From Phycisphaeraceae bacterium (lineage in GTDB: Bacteria > Planctomycetota > Phycisphaerae > Phycisphaerales > Phycisphaeraceae), in NCBI GenBank assembly GCA_029260695.1, contig JAJDCT010000225.1, positions 1 through 5,035 of the forward strand: a DNA stretch of 5,035 bases, read 5' to 3'. Positions 1 to 5,035 of this stretch are shown piece after piece (position 1 is the first letter of the stretch; every line of letters begins with the position of its first letter). The position numbers and the translations under genes are program-made. Under the pieces are notes generated by a model. The model worked only from the letters and a program-made list of their open reading frames with translations, was not told the origin of the DNA and ran no database searches.

Positions 1-890
1 CGGACACACCTGTCCGCCATCGGCAAAAACAGGTGCATCGGGAAGTGTTCCAGATTCGCCAAAAGAAACCCAAGCCCGGCCGCCAGGTGAGACACCGCGT
101 CCTGCGGATCGCAGCCCAGCACCCGGCAATGCGCCTGGACCCGCTCGCCCAGCGCCCGATCACTAAGCCCAAACGAATCCGCCAGCCGGGCAAGATCATA
201 GACCGCGTAGCCATCCACCAAAGACCCCGGCCAGTCGATCACCACAACCCCCCCGCCGCCATCCAGCAGGATGTTCCCCTTCCATAGATCGTTGTGCATG
301 AGTACGAACCGGGGCGTCCATCGGCCGGCCTCCAGACCGCCTAGCCCGTGCTCCGCAGCCCGGCGCACCGCGTCGGATGCGCCCACCGCTTCTGCCAGCC
401 CACCAAGCGGTCGGATAAACCTCGCGTGTCGGTCGGCGTCACTCACATCGCGCATCGTCTGCCGTGTCAATCCATACAGCCAGTCAAACACCACCGGCCC
501 AACGCGGCGGCGCTGAAGCCAACCCGTCACACGTCTTTCACTTAAAGGCTCACGGTAAGGCAGCACCACATAGCTCAGCCCGTGTATCTCGCCCTCGGCC
601 AACGGATCGAGTACCACCCTGCCAAGCTCAGCACCCAGGGCACGCTTCGCCTCCACAGCGCAACGCGACCCCCGTGCAATCAGATCCGGGGCCACGCCCG
701 GCGAACACAACACCACCGCCAGCGAATCCCCCTCGCTGCTGCGCACCAGGTACTTGTATGTCTGGTCGTCGACCGGCTTGTCCGGACCCAACGGCTCGAT
801 CGACCCGACCCGCGCAGTCGACACCAACGCCTCACCCACCGGGCCGGCCAGGGCGTCTCGTAGTTCCATCGATGTCAAAGGCTCAACCAT
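1..890 (-). CDS. APH-type phosphotransferase (small-molecule kinase), C-terminus beyond window
   Basis: The reading frame is open from ATG 890 to the left edge (296 codons, no stop), so the C-terminus is missing. An in-frame TAG at 899-897 lies just upstream, which fixes the start at 890 or at the internal ATG 869. The catalytic signature is clear: H199-N-D201-L-W-K-G-N206 is the Brenner HxDxxxxN loop, with D201 the expected catalytic base and N206 a metal ligand. VVVIDW follows, with D219 as the second metal-binding Asp (the DFG equivalent). The N-lobe is divergent: strand beta3 seems to be LAVVLCSP (residues 57-64), with Cys62 where the ATP-anchoring Lys is expected, while a possible helix C Glu is present (E80). 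The family phosphorylates hydroxyl groups of aminoglycosides, choline, sugars and similar molecules in the cytoplasm. The substrate cannot be read from this sequence, and resistance should not be assumed. No strong ribosome site is seen. The gene lies 175 bp downstream of the AsnC-like gene on the same strand. Confidence 0.85.
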   Translation of the reverse strand, partial: MVEPLTSMELRDALAGPVGEALVSTARVGSIEPLGPDKPVDDQTYKYLVRSSEGDSLAVVLCSPGVAPDLIARGSRCAVEAKRALGAELGRVVLDPLAEGEIHGLSYVVLPYREPLSERRVTGWLQRRRVGPVVFDWLYGLTRQTMRDVSDADRHARFIRPLGGLAEAVGASDAVRRAAEHGLGGLEAGRWTPRFVLMHNDLWKGNILLDGGGGVVVIDWPGSLVDGYAVYDLARLADSFGLSDRALGERVQAHCRVLGCDPQDAVSHLAAGLGFLLANLEHFPMHLFLPMADRCV

Positions 891-929
891 AACTATCTAC
901 AAGAATCCGTCGGACATGACGCCTGATCC

Positions 930-951
930 CACGCTCGCGGTTCAGCGCCCT
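930..951 (+). repeat. Short dispersed intergenic repeat, copy 1
   Basis: This 22-bp element matches 3568-3589 at 18 of 22 positions in the same orientation. The shared core is CGCT-YGCGGYTY-AGCG followed by CCCT. The CGCT and AGCG ends are complementary, so each copy can form a small 4-bp stem with an 8-nt loop, and two of the four differences fall in the loop. It lies in the gap between the kinase start and the AsnC-like gene end. Two copies in two intergenic gaps suggest a genome-wide repeat family, but this window alone cannot prove that. Confidence 0.5.
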
Positions 952-971
952 CCCAAAGCCCGGCCCTAACC

Positions 972-990
972 CCCCGGGGCCTTGCCGGGG
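972..990. terminator. GC-rich hairpin, possible transcription end of the AsnC-like gene
   Basis: CCCCGG (972-977) pairs perfectly with CCGGGG (985-990) around a 7-nt loop. It lies about 75 bp past the stop of the minus-strand AsnC-like gene and before the kinase. There is no T-run on either side, so it is not a classical intrinsic terminator. It may stall polymerase or protect a 3' end. Confidence 0.3.
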
Positions 991-1065
991 TCACCCATGA
1001 ACCTCACCCCCACTCACACCACCAACCCACTCGGCGATATCAAACATATGTCTAGAAATCACCCA

Positions 1066-2196
1066 TCAATCACCCATCGCCCCCGGGTCCAACCCCACGC
1101 TCACACACCAGTCACGGTACGCGCCGGGCGATATCTCCGAAGGCTTGATCTCGCTGCGCCCGCCCCAGAACACATTCGTATACGACACCTCGATGCCCGC
1201 CTCCGCAAGGTGCTGATCCATCGCGGCCTTGTGCGCAAGCACCTTCTGCTTGTCCGTCCCGTGGGCGACGCCCATGATGTTTACATGGTTAAACTCCTCG
1301 CCCGCCTCCCGCCAATAAGCGTGGGTCATGATGTGGTGACGCCCGACCTCCAGCCCCGCGTCCATCTCACGACCAGCCGGGACCGCCCAATGGAACAGCG
1401 CGTTGTACTTCGTCACAGTCGTGCCGTCCTTGAGTTTCTTGACGTGTTCCAGAAATGTCGAGAACCGCCCGATGACCCGGCGTTCGTTCAGCCCCTCAGC
1501 CACGCGGTGGAATTCTTCTAACGCAACGCCCGCCTCACTCGCACGCCCAGACCAGATGTCCCGCGTTAATTCGTCTGGCGCAAAATCCCGCTTCAACACG
1601 ATCAACACACGCCACTGCAAATCACTGAGCTCGACCACGCTCACATCCATCGCCCGGCCGGGCTCATCTGTCCGCGCCCCGGGCTCCAGGTCACGCCGAC
1701 GCACATGCCCGACACCCAATGCAAACAGCTTCTTCGCCGGCAGCAGCGTGTAAGACTCCGCCCCCGTCTGTGACATCAGGTATGCGCAGTGCTTGTCCAT
1801 CGAATACCCAACCGGAACCTTCAGCGTTGTCCACAGCTTGTACTGCGAGCCCGGCGTGTCCTTGTCGGTGGAACGCAAAACAACGTGCCCGGAGAACGGG
1901 TCCTCCCCAGACATATAGTCGAACGCGCTATTGAGTTTCTCAGGCGGAACCTTCCAGGCGACCAGCGCACCGGGCGCGAGGTTGGTCGCCATCAGCGTCT
2001 GGCGTATCCGCCGGATCGTCCCCGCTTCGAGCATCGCACGCAGCCGGTCGGTCACGGTGTCGATATCTACACCGCTCTGCTTGGCGATCTCACCGAGCGG
2101 GTCACGCTGGTAGCCTTGGATTTTGTCTTCGGAGACCGCCAGGATCCGTGCGTTGATCGGATCGTCGATCTGGATAGGGATGGTGCGCTGGGTCAT
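1066..2196 (-). CDS. Tandem siroheme decarboxylase-like / AsnC-Lrp-like protein (AhbA/AhbB, NirD/L/G/H family)
   Basis: This 376-residue protein consists of two AsnC-like halves. Each half has a winged-helix segment (about 32-67, DPLGEIAKQSGV then LEAGTIRRIRQ; and about 189-245, ending LNERRVIGRFSTF) followed by an alpha-beta ligand domain. The first ligand domain contains GHVVLR (103-108) and YKLWTTLKVP (119-128), which resemble the HNYLR and YNLWFTL signatures of the siroheme decarboxylase family. The second contains THAYWR (291-296) and FNHVNIMGVAHG (302-313), which resemble SHCYxR and the conserved segment ending in M-V-H-G. Family enzymes remove acetate carboxyls from siroheme to give 12,18-didecarboxysiroheme for alternative heme or heme d1 synthesis. 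They usually work as pairs of separate AhbA and AhbB (or Nir) chains of roughly 150-180 residues, and here one chain carries both halves. Several signature residues differ (HNY is HVV, SHCY is THAY), so a heme-responsive regulator or an altered enzyme is possible. The ATG at 2196 has no clear ribosome site, but the HTH domain starts properly after it. Confidence 0.78.
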   Translation of the reverse strand: MTQRTIPIQIDDPINARILAVSEDKIQGYQRDPLGEIAKQSGVDIDTVTDRLRAMLEAGTIRRIRQTLMATNLAPGALVAWKVPPEKLNSAFDYMSGEDPFSGHVVLRSTDKDTPGSQYKLWTTLKVPVGYSMDKHCAYLMSQTGAESYTLLPAKKLFALGVGHVRRRDLEPGARTDEPGRAMDVSVVELSDLQWRVLIVLKRDFAPDELTRDIWSGRASEAGVALEEFHRVAEGLNERRVIGRFSTFLEHVKKLKDGTTVTKYNALFHWAVPAGREMDAGLEVGRHHIMTHAYWREAGEEFNHVNIMGVAHGTDKQKVLAHKAAMDQHLAEAGIEVSYTNVFWGGRSEIKPSEISPGAYRDWCVSVGLDPGAMGD

Positions 2197-2245
2197 AGCT
2201 GGATTCTAACCGCCAGGAGCCCAAGCAGCACAGCCACGATAAAAC

Positions 2246-2836
2246 TCAGTAGTCCTGACCGGAATCCCGAAGCCGTATATGTGGCGGTGTCTCGGCATGA
2301 CGCAGCGCGCCGCCCCGGACCGCACCGACGAACAGGTCGTGGTCCCCCTCGATGTCCATATGGCTGACCAGCTCGCATTCCAGGTACGCCAGCGTATTGG
2401 CGAGGATCGGCAGCTTAGGCATCACGCCCTGCATCAACTCGAAACCCAGGAACGGGTCCTCCGTCACCGCCGCGTCGTTGAACTTGGCGAACTTACGCAC
2501 CATCAGCCGGTCGTTCTCCGCAAGTTGGCACAGACCGAACTGCCTGGACTCGCTGATCAAAGGCATGATCGGTCGGCCCTTAGCGATCGCCACCGTCACC
2601 ATCGGCGGGTTCAGACACGCCTGCTGCACGAAGCTGACGATGATCCCCATGCGGTTTTCATCCTGCGCCGCGGTCAGCACAAACAAGCCCGAAGGCAGCC
2701 GGCCCATCGCCTCGCCCACCGTCTTACGGGTATCAGGATCCAGATCTGGGTGGGGGTTCGTAGCGCGCATGCTGTGATTCCGCAAAATGGCCAACCCGTG
2801 AGCATACGCTCTGGCCCCCCCCCGTGCAATTGTCAC
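2246..2836 (-). CDS. Flavin reductase-like, FMN-binding split-barrel protein
   Basis: The 196-residue product matches the flavin reductase-like domain. It has GRLPSGLFVLTA (45-56), then MGIIVSF and ACLNPPMVTVAI (63-84) for the first barrel strands and flavin site, GDHDLFVGAV (164-173), and a C-terminal LRDSGQDY similar to the usual R-D-x-G-x-Y end. Such proteins bind FMN or FAD and either reduce flavin with NAD(P)H or act as flavoprotein electron-transfer partners in the cytoplasm. The GTG start at 2836 is chosen because AGGAGG lies 8 nt upstream on the coding strand. The alternative ATG at 2770 (residue 23) fits the domain boundary better but has a weaker site. Between these two starts the coding strand has nine consecutive G (2823-2815). 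The gene is 49 bp upstream of the AsnC-like gene on the same strand, so a shared transcript is likely. The exact substrate is unknown. Confidence 0.87.
   Translation of the reverse strand: MTIARGGARAYAHGLAILRNHSMRATNPHPDLDPDTRKTVGEAMGRLPSGLFVLTAAQDENRMGIIVSFVQQACLNPPMVTVAIAKGRPIMPLISESRQFGLCQLAENDRLMVRKFAKFNDAAVTEDPFLGFELMQGVMPKLPILANTLAYLECELVSHMDIEGDHDLFVGAVRGGALRHAETPPHIRLRDSGQDY
2815..2823 (-). repeat. Nine-base G homopolymer inside the 5' end of the flavin reductase gene
   Basis: The plus strand reads nine C in a row, which is nine G on the coding strand. They fall in codons 5-8 if translation starts at GTG 2836. A gain or loss of one G would shift the frame of everything initiated at 2836 but would not touch a protein initiated at ATG 2770. 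Such tracts mutate easily by slippage and are also common sites of sequencing error. Confidence 0.9.
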
Positions 2837-2844
2837 TTACATCA

Positions 2845-2850
2845 CCTCCT
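2845..2850 (-). promoter_or_regulatory. Ribosome binding site of the flavin reductase-like gene
   Basis: The coding strand reads AGGAGGTGAT, nearly a full complement of the 16S rRNA 3' end. Its AGGAGG core is separated by 8 nt from GTG 2836. An ATG inside this stretch is followed at once by TAA, so it cannot start a gene. This is by far the best ribosome site of the minus-strand cluster and is what decides the GTG start. Confidence 0.8.
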
Positions 2851-2869
2851 CAGACCACCGGCCAGCCGC

Positions 2870-2875
2870 TACACT
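2870..2875 (+). promoter_or_regulatory. Possible -10 box for a leaderless HAD transcript
   Basis: TACACT resembles TATAAT and ends 7 nt before ATG 2883, so transcription would start at or next to the start codon. No Shine-Dalgarno sequence lies before this ATG, which agrees with a leaderless mRNA. No convincing -35 box sits at the right distance, so the call is weak. Confidence 0.3.
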
Positions 2876-2882
2876 TAACCCC

Positions 2883-3527
2883 ATGCCACACCACGCCTTG
2901 ATATTCGACCTCGACGGCACGCTGCTGGACACACTCCAGGACCTCACTAACGCCACCAACCACGTCCTGGCATCCATGGGCCACGACCCGATCCCCGCCG
3001 CCACCTGCCGACAGATGATCGGCAACGGTGCACGGGTCCTGCTCAGCAGGGCCGCCGGCGGCGACGAGAAGGAAGTCGAAATGGCCCTCGAAAAATTCCT
3101 GGCCTACTACCACGACCACAAGTACGACCACACCGCACCCTTCCCCGATATCCCCAACACGCTCGACGCCTTGACGACACGCGGGCACCGTTTCGCCGTC
3201 CTCAGCAACAAACCCCACCAAGCCACCACCGACATGGTCGCCCACCTCTTGAGCAACTGGAAATTCGAGCAGGTCTTCGGCCAACGTAACGGCGTCCCCC
3301 TGAAACCCGACCCCGCCGTGGCCCTCGATATATGTAAACGCATGAACGTCCCACCCAAACACACCGTCTTTGTCGGCGACTCCGGTGAAGACATGGCCAC
3401 CGCCAAGGCAGCCGGCATGTTCGCCGTCGGCGTCACCTGGGGGCTACGCGATGAGCCGCAACTCCGCGATCACGGCGCGGACGCCATCATCCACGAACCC
3501 GCCCAGCTCCTTGACGTGATGCCTTGA
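2883..3527 (+). CDS. HAD-superfamily hydrolase, phosphoglycolate phosphatase type
   Basis: All four HAD motifs are present in the 214-residue product. Motif I is FDLDGTLLDT with nucleophile D9 and acid/base D11. Motif II is VLSNKP with S108. Motif III is K141 in LKPDP. Motif IV is VGDSGEDMATAKAAG with D166 and D170 as Mg2+ ligands. The helical cap lies between motifs I and II (about residues 17-85) and includes GNGARVLLSRA, typical of the Gph/PGP group. The length matches this group (about 215-230 residues). The likely reaction is dephosphorylation of 2-phosphoglycolate or a similar small phosphate ester in the cytoplasm, although HAD substrate assignment from sequence is uncertain and pyrophosphatase PpaX-like activity is an alternative. 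ATG 2883 is right because motif I must start within about ten residues. The gene diverges from the flavin reductase across 46 bp and converges on the YkgJ-type gene. Confidence 0.93.
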   Translation: MPHHALIFDLDGTLLDTLQDLTNATNHVLASMGHDPIPAATCRQMIGNGARVLLSRAAGGDEKEVEMALEKFLAYYHDHKYDHTAPFPDIPNTLDALTTRGHRFAVLSNKPHQATTDMVAHLLSNWKFEQVFGQRNGVPLKPDPAVALDICKRMNVPPKHTVFVGDSGEDMATAKAAGMFAVGVTWGLRDEPQLRDHGADAIIHEPAQLLDVMP

Positions 3528-3567
3528 CCCCGCCTACGCCACTCTTAAATATAGACCTGCCGAAACC

Positions 3568-3589
3568 CCCGCTTGCGGCTTAGCGCCCT
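3568..3589 (+). repeat. Short dispersed intergenic repeat, copy 2
   Basis: This copy matches 930-951 at 18 of 22 positions. It lies 40 bp after the HAD stop, in the 75-bp gap between two convergent genes. CCGC-TT-GCGG inside it (3569-3578), or the outer CGCT/AGCG pair, can fold into a small hairpin, so it may help end transcription from either side. No T-run follows. Confidence 0.5.
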
Positions 3590-3602
3590 GTGTATTGCCC
3601 AC

Positions 3603-4118
3603 CTACAACCCCTCCGCCCCCGCATCCGCCAAACCCCGACGCCACTCCATATACCGGTACGGCAAGCCCAGTTCCTCGTGCAGCCGCTTCATCCCCAACT
3701 GGAACGACTCGTACACCTCAGCCTGCCACGCATCCGACCCCGCCTGACAAAAAAACACCCGGCAAGCGAACGGCCGATCCCGATGCACACCGCATTGCCC
3801 CTCCACCTGGTAAGGGCACCCGTCCCGCTCCGGATCAAGCACCGCCAACCCGATGGTTTTACCCTCTGACCCGGGAACCTCCGCCCGGATGCCTGGCGAC
3901 CCGACCAACAATCGGAACCATGCCACCTCTAACCCCGTCATATACAACCGATGCCCAAACGACTCGAACTTACAGCACCGCCCGCTTTGCTGACATGCGA
4001 ACCCCGATTCGCTCACCCGATGATCAATCTCGTTGAGCAACCCGCGCAGACGCTCTGCTACATCCGGTCGTAAGGCCGCGTCTCGCCAAACCCGCCACAA
4101 CTCGCCTTCGGATGACAT
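3603..4118 (-). CDS. YkgJ-type cysteine-cluster protein (putative zinc/iron-chelating)
   Basis: The 171-residue product has the YkgJ (UPF0153, CxxCxxxC-type) cysteine pattern: C42, C48-C49 (ACQQSGRCCKF), then DGCPYQ with C101, GQCGVHRDRPFACR with C109 and C119, and FFC with C124. Seven cysteines in this arrangement are proposed to bind zinc or an iron-sulfur cluster. The biochemical role of the family is not established. No signal peptide or membrane segment is seen, so the protein is probably cytoplasmic. ATG 4118 is preferred because GGGAAG lies 6 nt upstream. The longer frame from GTG 4160 adds 14 residues (starting MFSWCSKHSR) without a ribosome site. The 3' end is 75 bp from the convergent HAD gene. 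The gene is divergent from the sensor gene across an AT-richer gap of about 600 bp. Confidence 0.9.
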   Translation of the reverse strand: MSSEGELWRVWRDAALRPDVAERLRGLLNEIDHRVSESGFACQQSGRCCKFESFGHRLYMTGLEVAWFRLLVGSPGIRAEVPGSEGKTIGLAVLDPERDGCPYQVEGQCGVHRDRPFACRVFFCQAGSDAWQAEVYESFQLGMKRLHEELGLPYRYMEWRRGLADAGAEGL

Positions 4119-4332
4119 GATTAACTTCCCACGAGAGTGCTTCGAGCACCACGAAAACACAAGAATACAAAGCGGAACAAGAAGAATCTACAGACGATAA
4201 GACTCAACACAACGACGAAAATGCCACGCCGCCTAAACAATCTTACTTTTAGACTGGCAGGCTACCCTTGCTGGCAACTTTCCTTTACGACTCACAAACC
4301 TACAACTGCAAAGCTCTTAGGCATAACCCACT
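4119..4332. other. AT-richer intergenic stretch without a supported gene
   Basis: Base composition falls clearly below the GC-rich flanks from about 4140 to 4410. A plus-strand frame at 4137-4412 (91 codons) starts inside the 5' flank of the YkgJ-type gene, has no ribosome site, is full of Lys/Arg/Thr/Asn and resembles no family I know, so it is not called. The stretch must hold the minus-strand promoter of the YkgJ-type gene, but I see only weak candidate boxes. Confidence 0.5.
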
Positions 4333-4361
4333 TTGTAGCACTGATAAAAGGCCAATATACT
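4333..4361 (+). promoter_or_regulatory. Sigma70-type promoter for the leader/sensor transcript
   Basis: TTGTAG (4333-4338, four of six to TTGACA) and TATACT (4356-4361, five of six to TATAAT) are separated by exactly 17 bp, in an AT-rich setting. Transcription would start near 4368. The first gene downstream is the sensor at 4727, so the untranslated leader would be about 360 nt unless a separate small RNA is made. A weak AAAAG/CTTTT stem overlaps the -10 region, but the promoter reading is preferred. Confidence 0.5.
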
Positions 4362-4478
4362 TTTTTCATCTTACACCTAAACCCTGATCTTGTTACTTAC
4401 AGCCGTCGATAGAAGACTCTGGTCCAGAGGGGCTAAGTAGCCCAAATCATATCCTCTTGGGGTGGACCGAAAAATCAC

Positions 4479-4501
4479 GGGTCGGCGCCAACTACCGACC
4501 C
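4479..4501 (+). other. Perfect 7-bp stem-loop in the leader
   Basis: GGGTCGG (4479-4485) and CCGACCC (4495-4501) are perfect complements with a 9-nt loop. The same GGGTCGG occurs again at 4644-4650, so the CCGACCC strand has two possible partners. The second pairing would break the hairpin at 4627-4646. No T-run follows, so this is not an intrinsic terminator. Confidence 0.55.
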
Positions 4502-4711
4502 ACATGAATCGCACGCAAAAGCGGGCAACGGTAAATCACTCCGAGCCTGGAAGCATGTTGTTCGTTTGACCTCTTCCAACTCACCCGGCGGGTGGAGTCC
4601 TCGAAATAAACGGGGAAGTACCCAAGCCCGAAGCCACGTGCTCGGGTCGGACGAACGGGGTCAGGAATCGATCGATGAACAACCCACAAGCTCGTAGCAT
4701 CATTAACGATA

Positions 4712-4718
4712 GGGAGGG
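4712..4718 (+). promoter_or_regulatory. Ribosome binding site of the sensor gene
   Basis: GGGAGGG lies 8 nt before ATG 4727 and decides the start. Two upstream CCTCTT segments in the leader (4453-4458 and 4570-4575) could pair with GGGAGG, with two G-U pairs, which would be one way to hide the site. This pairing is speculative. Confidence 0.75.
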
Positions 4719-4726
4719 CAGCCGTC

Positions 4727-5035
4727 ATGTTTAAGTGGATAAACTCAATCGCACTAGGTAAACGAATCGCCGCGATCACACTCGCGGTGCTAGTCGCCGT
4801 TGTTTCGGTGAACTATGTCGTGTTCATCTCCAAGCACCGCGAATCCGCTAACAACGCCATCGTCGAGAAAGCCGCCGCCTTCACCGCCGTCGCGGACGAG
4901 GCCAAAAACCACGTCGCTAACCTGAACAACCTCGGCGTGTTCGACACAGCCGAATTGCTTGACCAACTCAAAACCGACCTCGCAGCCGGAAAATCCTACA
5001 CCGAATCCAAAATCTTCGGGACGATCCCCGTCGTC
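4727..5035 (+). CDS. Membrane-anchored sensor with Tll0287-like (DUF3365) domain, probable methyl-accepting chemotaxis protein; N-terminal part only
   Basis: The 103 codons from ATG 4727 to the right edge are open. The order is a short basic cytoplasmic start (MFKWINSIALGKR), one hydrophobic membrane helix (about 14-35, IAAITLAVLVAVVSVNYVVFI), then the start of an extracytoplasmic domain. That domain reads IVEKAAAFTAVADEAKNHV, followed by a segment ending in ESKIFGTIPVV. The pattern of an A-rich helix, then L..L, then S-x-I-[FY]-x-T-I-P-V-V is what I know from Tll0287-like/DUF3365 sensors, which are often joined to HAMP plus MCP signalling, histidine kinase or diguanylate cyclase modules. The LGKRIA start before the helix is typical of MCPs. 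The output domain is outside the window, so MCP is a probable call rather than a proven one. No Cys or CxxCH is present in the visible part. Translation uses a good ribosome site, and the gene probably has a long structured leader. Confidence 0.78.
   Translation, partial: MFKWINSIALGKRIAAITLAVLVAVVSVNYVVFISKHRESANNAIVEKAAAFTAVADEAKNHVANLNNLGVFDTAELLDQLKTDLAAGKSYTESKIFGTIPVV

Larger units (their letters stand above)
4368..4726 (+). promoter_or_regulatory. Long hairpin-rich 5' leader of the sensor gene (candidate cis-acting RNA or small RNA)
   Basis: No gene is seen here. Several complementary segments are. GGTCC (4421-4425) pairs with GGACC (4464-4468). Inside it AGAGG (4426-4430) pairs with CCTCT (4453-4457), and inside that GGCT (4431-4434) pairs with AGCC (4439-4442) around a 4-nt loop. 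A competing local palindrome, CTCTGG/CCAGAG, spans 4417-4429. Further hairpins lie at 4479-4501, 4579-4598 (eight pairs, one bulged G) and 4627-4646 (seven pairs, one bulged A). A 10-bp palindrome ATCGATCGAT lies at 4667-4676. No riboswitch class was recognised. The c-di-GMP-I class was considered because it often precedes chemotaxis genes, but its core did not fit. Confidence 0.4.

Noticed and set aside
982..1521. Plus-strand 179-codon frame, the longest plus-strand frame across the AsnC-like gene
   Set aside because: It is antisense to a gene with clear family motifs and reads as a shadow rich in Arg, His and Pro.
2193..2378. Minus-strand 61-codon frame ending in a hydrophobic stretch and overlapping the AsnC-like start as ATGA
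   Set aside because: The ATGA overlap and hydrophobic end are attractive, but two thirds of it lies inside the flavin reductase gene in another frame with a shadow-like Arg/Pro/Gly composition, and no ribosome site is seen at its start.
2850..3362. Minus-strand 170-codon frame across the HAD gene
   Set aside because: It is the complement of a complete HAD reading frame with all four motifs; its Val/Gly-rich product is a typical shadow.
4344..4366. AAAAG/CTTTT stem followed by T residues as an intrinsic terminator
   Set aside because: The stem is short and only A-T rich, no gene on the plus strand ends before it, and the same bases make a much better promoter.
4137..4412. Plus-strand 91-codon frame in the AT-rich gap
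   Set aside because: It has no ribosome site and no recognisable motif, its N-terminal composition is rich in Lys/Asn/Thr, and the sigma70-type promoter boxes fall inside it.
4479..4560. Possible c-di-GMP-I (GEMM) riboswitch, suggested by ACGCAAAAGC and GGGCAACGG before a probable chemotaxis gene
   Set aside because: The order of the core elements, the GAAA-capped first helix and the pairing of the flanking GGC/GCC segments could not be matched by eye.
4492..4779. Minus-strand 95-codon frame antisense to the leader and sensor start
   Set aside because: It reads as the shadow of the structured leader and of the sensor N-terminus; no ribosome site or domain supports it.

Overview
The window is GC-rich and gene-dense, with one AT-richer gap near the right end. 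Gene content fits Planctomycetota, perhaps a Phycisphaerae relative: a tandem siroheme-decarboxylase-like/AsnC-like protein, a YkgJ-type cysteine-cluster protein, a membrane sensor with a probable Tll0287-like (DUF3365) domain, few clear Shine-Dalgarno sites and short GC-rich intergenic repeats. This placement is an inference from gene content, not from a marker gene.

Left part (1-2836), all on the minus strand. Read in transcription order, it has a flavin reductase-like FMN-binding split-barrel protein (2836-2246), a 376-residue protein with two AsnC-like/siroheme-decarboxylase-like halves (2196-1066), and, after a 175-bp gap, an APH-type kinase (890 to beyond base 1, C-terminus missing). 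The 49-bp gap between the first two genes suggests co-transcription. The kinase is separated by a hairpin and a repeat and may be independent.

Middle (2837-3602). A 46-bp divergent spacer separates the flavin reductase from a plus-strand HAD phosphatase of the phosphoglycolate phosphatase type (2883-3527). The flavin reductase has an excellent ribosome site in this spacer; the HAD gene has none and may be leaderless. The HAD gene converges on a YkgJ-type protein (minus strand, 4118-3603). The 75-bp convergent gap holds the second copy of a short repeat also found at 930-951.

Right part (4119-5035). About 600 bp lie between the YkgJ-type gene and the ATG at 4727. The first part is AT-rich and contains a good sigma70-type promoter (4333-4361). 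It is followed by a stretch of roughly 360 nt that is rich in hairpins, some mutually exclusive, and then by a clear ribosome site and the first 103 codons of a membrane-anchored sensor, probably a methyl-accepting chemotaxis protein. The structured leader is the best candidate for something undescribed. The nine-G tract at the start of the flavin reductase gene is the second point of interest.
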